Below, one piece after another: positions 59,777 to 64,000 of a stretch of DNA of 64,000 bases. Numbering within the stretch: position 1 is the stretch's first letter; each line of letters opens with the position of its first letter. Made by a program: the position numbers and the translations under genes. A model generated the notes under the pieces. The model had not been told where the DNA came from, did not search any database, and was given only the letters and a program-made list of their open reading frames with translations. The DNA is from Bog-756 sp963725395 (GTDB taxonomy: Bacteria > Actinomycetota > Acidimicrobiia > Acidimicrobiales > RAAP-2), in assembly GCA_963725395.1 (NCBI GenBank), contig CAVRYH010000004.1, positions 1-64,000 of the forward strand. The letters are read 5' to 3'.

Positions 59777-60663
59777 GGACGTACCACATCGTCCATCGCA
59801 CCAGGTACAGCTACACGGCCCCGGTTTCCCGGGCCCGCAACGAGGCCCACCTGAGGCCACGCGACTCGGCGCGGCAGCACTGCCTGTCGAACGAGATCGT
59901 CGCCCTGCCCGCCCCGGCGAGCTGGTCGGAACGGACGGACTTCTTCGGAAACCCGGTGGCCTCCTTCGCCGTGGACGGCCCCTTTTCCGAACTGACCGTG
60001 ACCTCGACGAGTTCGGTGTCGGTCTCGGGACACGAGGCGCCGCCTCCTGTGGGGTCGAGCTGGGAGCGGGCCCGGGACACCCTGGCCGGTGAGCTCGACG
60101 AAGAGACGCTGGCGGCACGGGAGTTCTGCTTCGAGTCTCCCCTCGTCCCGCTCACCCTCGGCGTGCGCTCCTACGCCGAGCAGTCATTCGGCCCCGGCCG
60201 ACCCCTCGTCGAGGCGGTGTCCGAACTGACCGAGCGGATCTTCGTCGACTTCCTCTACGACCCCGGGTTCACCACGGTCACCACACCGTTGGACGAGGTC
60301 CTCAGCTTCCGACGCGGGGTCTGCCAGGACTTCGCCCACCTGGCCATCGGGTGCCTCCGTTCGATGGGGCTGGCCGCACGCTATGTGAGCGGCTACCTCG
60401 AGACCGCGCCACCCGCGGGTGGCCAGCGGCTGATCGGTGCCGACGCCTCCCACGCCTGGCCCTCGGTGTACCTCCCCGGATGGGGCTGGCTCGATGTCGA
60501 CCCGACCAACGATCAGATCGTCGGGTCGAGCTACGTGACCACCGCCTGGGGCCGTGACTACTCCGACGTCTCACCCCTGAAGGGCATCGTCTTCGGCGGC
60601 GGGGACTCGCACACGCTCGATGTCTCCGTCGACGTCACCCGGGTCGTGCCTGCGGAACCCTGA
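59773..60663 (+). CDS. Transglutaminase-family protein (predicted peptidase)
   Basis: The 296-residue protein has an N-terminal beta domain (MRTYHIVHRTRYSYTAPVSR) and a transglutaminase core with the triad Cys184 in RRGVCQDFAHL, His in DASHAWPSVYLPG and Asp in DVDPTNDQ. Bacterial members of this type probably act as proteases or amidases that cleave the bond made by the partner ATP-grasp. The ATG overlaps the stop of the upstream fusion gene (ATGA), so it is translated together with the cluster. Confidence 0.93.
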   Translation: MRTYHIVHRTRYSYTAPVSRARNEAHLRPRDSARQHCLSNEIVALPAPASWSERTDFFGNPVASFAVDGPFSELTVTSTSSVSVSGHEAPPPVGSSWERARDTLAGELDEETLAAREFCFESPLVPLTLGVRSYAEQSFGPGRPLVEAVSELTERIFVDFLYDPGFTTVTTPLDEVLSFRRGVCQDFAHLAIGCLRSMGLAARYVSGYLETAPPAGGQRLIGADASHAWPSVYLPGWGWLDVDPTNDQIVGSSYVTTAWGRDYSDVSPLKGIVFGGGDSHTLDVSVDVTRVVPAEP

Positions 60664-60681
60664 ACCCGGTCCCCGACCGGT

Positions 60682-61074
60682 CTACCCGGGTGCGTTGATC
60701 AGATTCTGCGCGGCCATGGTCAGGTACTCGAGGAGTTCCCCCTGGTCGTCGGCGTCGAGTCCCGAGGCGGCCACGGCGTCGGTCATGTGGGCCAGCCACG
60801 CCTCGGACTGGGCGCGGCCGATCACGAAGGGGGCGTGGCGCATCCGGAGTCGGGGATGGCCCCGCTGCTCGTTGTAGGTGGGGGGCCCGCCCCAGTACTG
60901 CATGAGGAACATGGCCAGGTGGGCCTTGGATTCGGCCAGATCGTCGGGGTACATGGGGCGCAGCAGCGGATCCGCCGAGACACCCTCGTAGAAGCGCTCC
61001 ACCAGGGCGGTGAAGAACGCCTCGCCTCCCCACCGCTCATAGGGGGACCGCTCGTGTTTGCGCTGGAGACGCAC
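60682..61074 (-). CDS. Group II truncated haemoglobin
   Basis: The 130-residue 2-on-2 globin has YERWGGEAFFTALVERFYEG, PLLRPMYPDDLAESKAHLAM, the distal/CD region FLMQYWGGPPTYNEQRGHPR and LRMRHAPFVIGRAQSEAWLA with the proximal haem-ligand His (RHAPF). The pattern is that of GlbO-type globins, which bind oxygen and take part in redox defence. GTG start. It is convergent with the transglutaminase gene, 18 bases apart. Confidence 0.92.
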   Translation of the reverse strand: MRLQRKHERSPYERWGGEAFFTALVERFYEGVSADPLLRPMYPDDLAESKAHLAMFLMQYWGGPPTYNEQRGHPRLRMRHAPFVIGRAQSEAWLAHMTDAVAASGLDADDQGELLEYLTMAAQNLINAPG

Positions 61075-61151
61075 GCACCGACTGTAGGCCGAGCGCGGTT
61101 AGCCTCGAACCAGTCCGCGGCCTGGTAGTCAGGCGACAAGGGAGGTCGACC

Positions 61152-62390
61152 GTGTTCGAATGGTCAGAAGAGCAGCTCATGATCCGGGATGCCATCCGGC
61201 GCTTCGTCGACACCGAGGTGGTGCCGAACATCGACGCCCTCGAGCACGGTGACCTGCCCCCCTACGACATCATCCGGAAGCTGTATGCCACCTTCGGCAT
61301 GGACCAGCTCGCCCGCGACCGGTTCAAGAAGCAGCTCGACCGCAAGGTGGCGGGGCTCGGTGGCGCGTCCAGCGAGGGCGGGAGCCAACGGCGGGGCGAC
61401 GGGGGGGCGGCCGCCATGACGCTCATCCCCATCATCGAGCTCTGTCACTACTGCCCGGGCATCGTCACCGCCATGGGGGTCAGCACCGGGCTGGCGGGCG
61501 GGACCATCATGAAGCAGGGCACGCCGGCCCAGATGGAGCGGTGGGGCCTCAACCTGCTCACCGGCGACACCATCGGGGCCTGGGCCATCACCGAGCCCGA
61601 CTCGGGATCGGACGCCCTCGGTGGGATGAAGTCCACGGCCCGGCGTGACGGCGACGAATACGTCCTGAACGGCAACAAGACGTTCATCACCAACGGCCCC
61701 TATGCCGACACCATCGTCTTCTACGCCAAGCTGGACGACGGCTCGGATGCGCCCCTGCGCGACCGGCAGGTGCTCACCTTCGTGCTCGACCGAGGGACCC
61801 CTGGCCTCGAGCAGTCGAAGCCTTTCAGGAAGATGGGCCTGCACTCGTCGCCCACCGGCGAGCTGTTCCTCTCCGACGTGCGGGTGGGGAGGGAGCACCT
61901 CCTCGGCGAGACCGAGGACGAGCGGGCCGGGAGCGGCCGCGACTCGGCCAAGGGGAACTTCGTCACCGAACGGGCCGGCCTGGCCGCCATGTCCCTCGGC
62001 CTCATCGAGGAGTGCCTGAAGCTCTCGGTTGAGTACGCCAAGAACCGCACGTTGTGGGGCCAGCCCATCGGGGACCGCCAGCTCATCCAGTTGAAGCTGG
62101 CCAAGATGGAGGTGGCCCGCCTGAACGTCCAGAACCTGGTGTTCCGCCACATCGAGCTGTCCGAGGCGGGCAAGAGCCTGACCCTGGCCGAGGCCTCGGC
62201 CATGAAGCTGTACTCGGCGCAGGCCGCCTCGGAGGTCGCCATGGAGGCGGTCCAGCTCTTCGGTGGCAACGGCTACATGGCCGAGTTCCGGGTCGAGCAG
62301 TTGGCCCGCGACGCCAAGGTCTTCCAGATCTACGCGGGCACCGACGAGATCCAGGTCACCCATATCGCCAAGGACCTCTTGAACCGCTGA
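61152..62390 (+). CDS. Acyl-CoA dehydrogenase-family protein
   Basis: This 412-residue flavoenzyme has WAITEPDSGSDALGGMKSTA (FAD/substrate region), NGNKTFITNGPYAD, FRKMGLHSSPTGELFLSDVR, AVQLFGGNGYMAEFRVEQLA (the GGxGY motif) and IYAGTDEIQVTHIAKDLL, where Glu is the likely catalytic base. A Gly/Arg-rich insertion (about 72-88) between the first helices is unusual. It should dehydrogenate acyl-CoA thioesters in fatty or amino-acid breakdown. GTG start with GGGAGG upstream. Confidence 0.93.
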   Translation: MFEWSEEQLMIRDAIRRFVDTEVVPNIDALEHGDLPPYDIIRKLYATFGMDQLARDRFKKQLDRKVAGLGGASSEGGSQRRGDGGAAAMTLIPIIELCHYCPGIVTAMGVSTGLAGGTIMKQGTPAQMERWGLNLLTGDTIGAWAITEPDSGSDALGGMKSTARRDGDEYVLNGNKTFITNGPYADTIVFYAKLDDGSDAPLRDRQVLTFVLDRGTPGLEQSKPFRKMGLHSSPTGELFLSDVRVGREHLLGETEDERAGSGRDSAKGNFVTERAGLAAMSLGLIEECLKLSVEYAKNRTLWGQPIGDRQLIQLKLAKMEVARLNVQNLVFRHIELSEAGKSLTLAEASAMKLYSAQAASEVAMEAVQLFGGNGYMAEFRVEQLARDAKVFQIYAGTDEIQVTHIAKDLLNR

Positions 62391-62442
62391 ACGGCAGCGT
62401 CACCGGTCCGCACCGTCCCGGGGGCGGCTCCGGTAACGTTCG

Positions 62443-63390
62443 GTGGTGCCCCGTCGGTCATCCCCGAAGCCGCCACCGGTCGACCTGGCCCTCCCCCGAT
62501 CCTTCGATGCCCGGTACGCCGCCGGGGTCGACCGTGGGCTGTGCCTCGGCGGCGGTGGACTGTTCTTCGTGGCCTGGCAGGTCTCCTACCTGCAGACCCT
62601 GGCGTCCCGTGGCGTCCAGATCGACGCCGCCAACCGGGTGGTGGGCACCTCGGCGGGGTCCATCGTCTCGTCGGCGGTGACGGCCGGAAGGCTGAAGCGG
62701 CTCCATTCGTTCGTCTCGGTGCTGTCCAAGGTGCCGGCGGTGGTGTCGGCCCTGGCCCCCGCCGGCGAGCTCAGTCCCAGCCAGAACCGGGCGCTCGAGC
62801 TGTTCATCAAGGCCAGTGACGGCGACCCGGCCACCGTGCAGGAGATCGGCCGCGCCGCCCTGGCCGCGGTGACGCCGGCCCCGGAGATGACGAGGCGAAA
62901 CGTCTCGCTGGTGGTGGGGACCGGCCGGTGGCCCTCGGATGCCCTGCACATCACCTGTGTCGACGCCTACTCGGGGGAACGGTGCGTTGTGACCAGGCGC
63001 TCGGGTGCGTCGGTGGCCCGCGCCGCGGCGGCCAGTAGCGCCGTGCCCGGCCTATTCGCCCCGCAACCCATCGCCGACCGGCGCTGCATGGACGGTGGCG
63101 TGAGCGGGACCGGGGTCCACCTCGACCTGCTGGCCGGGGCCCGGCGGGTCCTCGTGCTGGCCCTCACCGACGGTTCGGACATGATCGAGGGGATGATGAC
63201 CTCCCATCCCGGCGAGGGACGCAGGGAGATCGAGGACCTGGAGGCGTCCGGGGCCGACGTCCTGGTCAGGATGCCCGCCGAGGTGGACATGCTCGAACTG
63301 ATGGCACCCGAGTCGGTGGCCGGGGCACTGGCCATGGGGGCGCGTCAGGCGGTGGACGACGCGCCGTTGCTGACCGGGTTCTGGCGCTGA
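62443..63390 (+). CDS. Patatin-like phospholipase
   Basis: The 315-residue lipid acyl hydrolase has the oxyanion loop LCLGGGGLFFVAW, the nucleophile elbow G-T-S70-A-G-S and the Asp partner D217 in CMDGGVSG, which form the patatin Ser-Asp dyad. SSAVPGLFAPQPI is also typical. No signal peptide is visible, so it probably acts on cytoplasmic or membrane-inner-leaflet lipids. It follows the acyl-CoA dehydrogenase by 52 bases and may be co-transcribed in lipid turnover. Confidence 0.9.
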   Translation: MVPRRSSPKPPPVDLALPRSFDARYAAGVDRGLCLGGGGLFFVAWQVSYLQTLASRGVQIDAANRVVGTSAGSIVSSAVTAGRLKRLHSFVSVLSKVPAVVSALAPAGELSPSQNRALELFIKASDGDPATVQEIGRAALAAVTPAPEMTRRNVSLVVGTGRWPSDALHITCVDAYSGERCVVTRRSGASVARAAAASSAVPGLFAPQPIADRRCMDGGVSGTGVHLDLLAGARRVLVLALTDGSDMIEGMMTSHPGEGRREIEDLEASGADVLVRMPAEVDMLELMAPESVAGALAMGARQAVDDAPLLTGFWR

Positions 63391-63412
63391 GGACCCGCCG
63401 GGGACCCCGGGG

Positions 63413-64000
63413 TCACACCCGGGTGGCCACCTCGGTGACCGAGGCGGCCACGGCATCGACCAGGCCGGCGACCGCCAGGTCATGGGCCACGGTGATGGCG
63501 TTGACCACGGCCACCGACGACGACGATCCGTGGCTGATGACACAGACGCCGTCCACGCCGAGGAGCATCGCCCCGCCTGTCGTCTCGGGGTCGAGATCGG
63601 CCGCCAGCGGCAGGAGGTGCGGATAGAGGGCATCGGCGACACTGCTGAGTTCTGGGAGCCCGAGAATGTCGGTGAGGGCCCCCATGAGGAACCGCATGGA
63701 GCCCTCGAGGGTCTTGAGCGCGACATTGCCGGTGAAGCCGTCGGCCACGATCACGTCGGCGATCCCGGCGAAGAAGTCGCGCCCTTCGACATTGCCGACG
63801 AAGTCGAATCCCGATCCACCGGCACCGTCGTCGAGGAGGGCGTGGGTCTCCTTCACGAGCGGGCTCCCCTTGGACTTCTCCTCCCCGATCGAGAGCAGCG
63901 CGACCCTCGGTTGGGCGATGTCGTAGCGCTTGCGGGCGAACGCCGCCCCCATCTGGGCGAACTGCACCAGCATGGGAGCCGAGCACTCGGCGTTGGCCCC
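63413..64000 (-). CDS. plsX: Phosphate acyltransferase PlsX (5' end outside window)
   Basis: The frame is open to the window end, so the N-terminal part is missing. The visible 195 residues include GANAECSAPMLVQFAQMGAA, ARKRYDIAQPRVALLSIGEE, GFDFVGNVEGRDFFAGIADV, IVADGFTGNVALKTLEGSM and GGAMLLGVDGVCVISHGSSS, all diagnostic of PlsX. The enzyme makes acyl-phosphate from acyl-ACP for phospholipid synthesis. On the same strand acpP follows normally at once, but here about 9.3 kb of mainly opposite-strand genes intervene. Confidence 0.95.
   Translation of the reverse strand, partial: GANAECSAPMLVQFAQMGAAFARKRYDIAQPRVALLSIGEEKSKGSPLVKETHALLDDGAGGSGFDFVGNVEGRDFFAGIADVIVADGFTGNVALKTLEGSMRFLMGALTDILGLPELSSVADALYPHLLPLAADLDPETTGGAMLLGVDGVCVISHGSSSSVAVVNAITVAHDLAVAGLVDAVAASVTEVATRV

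Overview
The window looks like two unrelated bacterial genomes joined near position 17,667-17,740. Bases 1 to about 17,666 have moderate GC, mixed third-position bases, Gram-negative features (a TonB-dependent receptor, GDP-fucose synthesis) and a secreted ankyrin/alpha-toroid protein. This fits an acidobacterium of the Solibacter/Bryobacter type. From about 17,737 onward nearly every codon ends in G or C, and GTG starts with 4-base GTGA/ATGA overlaps are frequent. The gene set there is actinobacterial, most like Acidimicrobiia: F420-dependent LLM and PPOX enzymes, mycothiol-type PIG-L hydrolases, PspA-PspAA-HtpX-PspAB, DUF2469 and Anbu. The first gene after the join is a glutamine-amidotransferase-like gene without its N-terminal half, so an assembly chimera is the simplest explanation.

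Acidobacterial part. A NarL-type sensor kinase (cut by the window edge) and its response regulator come first. A decayed 1.8-kb region follows, with a transposase remnant, one membrane protein, a 52-bp duplicate of the regulator's 3' end and a dead esterase. Then come gmd-fcl (GDP-L-fucose), a secreted CxxCH/alpha-toroid/ankyrin protein, a small secreted protein, a site-2 protease with CBS domains, a frameshifted SnoaL-like gene, a 1-Cys peroxiredoxin, a TonB-dependent receptor and a persulfide-dioxygenase/rhodanese fusion. The part ends with the most interesting locus (14.7-17.7 kb): a DUF692/MNIO oxidative enzyme with an extra C-terminal domain, a 116-residue protein carrying a Cys-Pro-Thr-Cys motif, and a G1 (glutamic) peptidase-like protein. 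It has the architecture of a peptide-modification (RiPP-like) cassette that I do not recognise as described.

Actinobacterial part. From 17.7 to 42 kb are metabolic and accessory genes: glutaminase, Anbu, a GGDEF protein, PIG-L hydrolases, a DedA protein, a RecB-like nuclease, PAP2, LLM oxidoreductases, ChbG/HpnK, the Psp envelope-stress cluster, a P450, fumC, endonuclease IV, a prepilin-like protein and an enoyl-CoA hydratase. From 42 to 54 kb is a long minus-strand housekeeping block, in transcription order acpP-rnc-mutM-smc-ftsY-ffh-rpsP-khpA-rimM-trmD-rplS-DUF2469-yraN: lipid carrier, RNA processing, DNA repair, chromosome segregation, SRP targeting and ribosome biogenesis. From 54.4 to 60.7 kb four overlapping plus-strand genes encode circularly permuted ATP-grasp, alpha-E, an ATP-grasp/alpha-E fusion and a transglutaminase, a predicted peptide-ligating/cleaving system. 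Its usual partner Anbu lies 34 kb away at 19.8-20.5 kb. A truncated haemoglobin, an acyl-CoA dehydrogenase and a patatin follow, and the window ends inside plsX, which normally sits next to acpP.

No rRNA, tRNA, CRISPR array, intact insertion sequence or replication origin was seen. All calls rest on reading motifs and family resemblance by eye.
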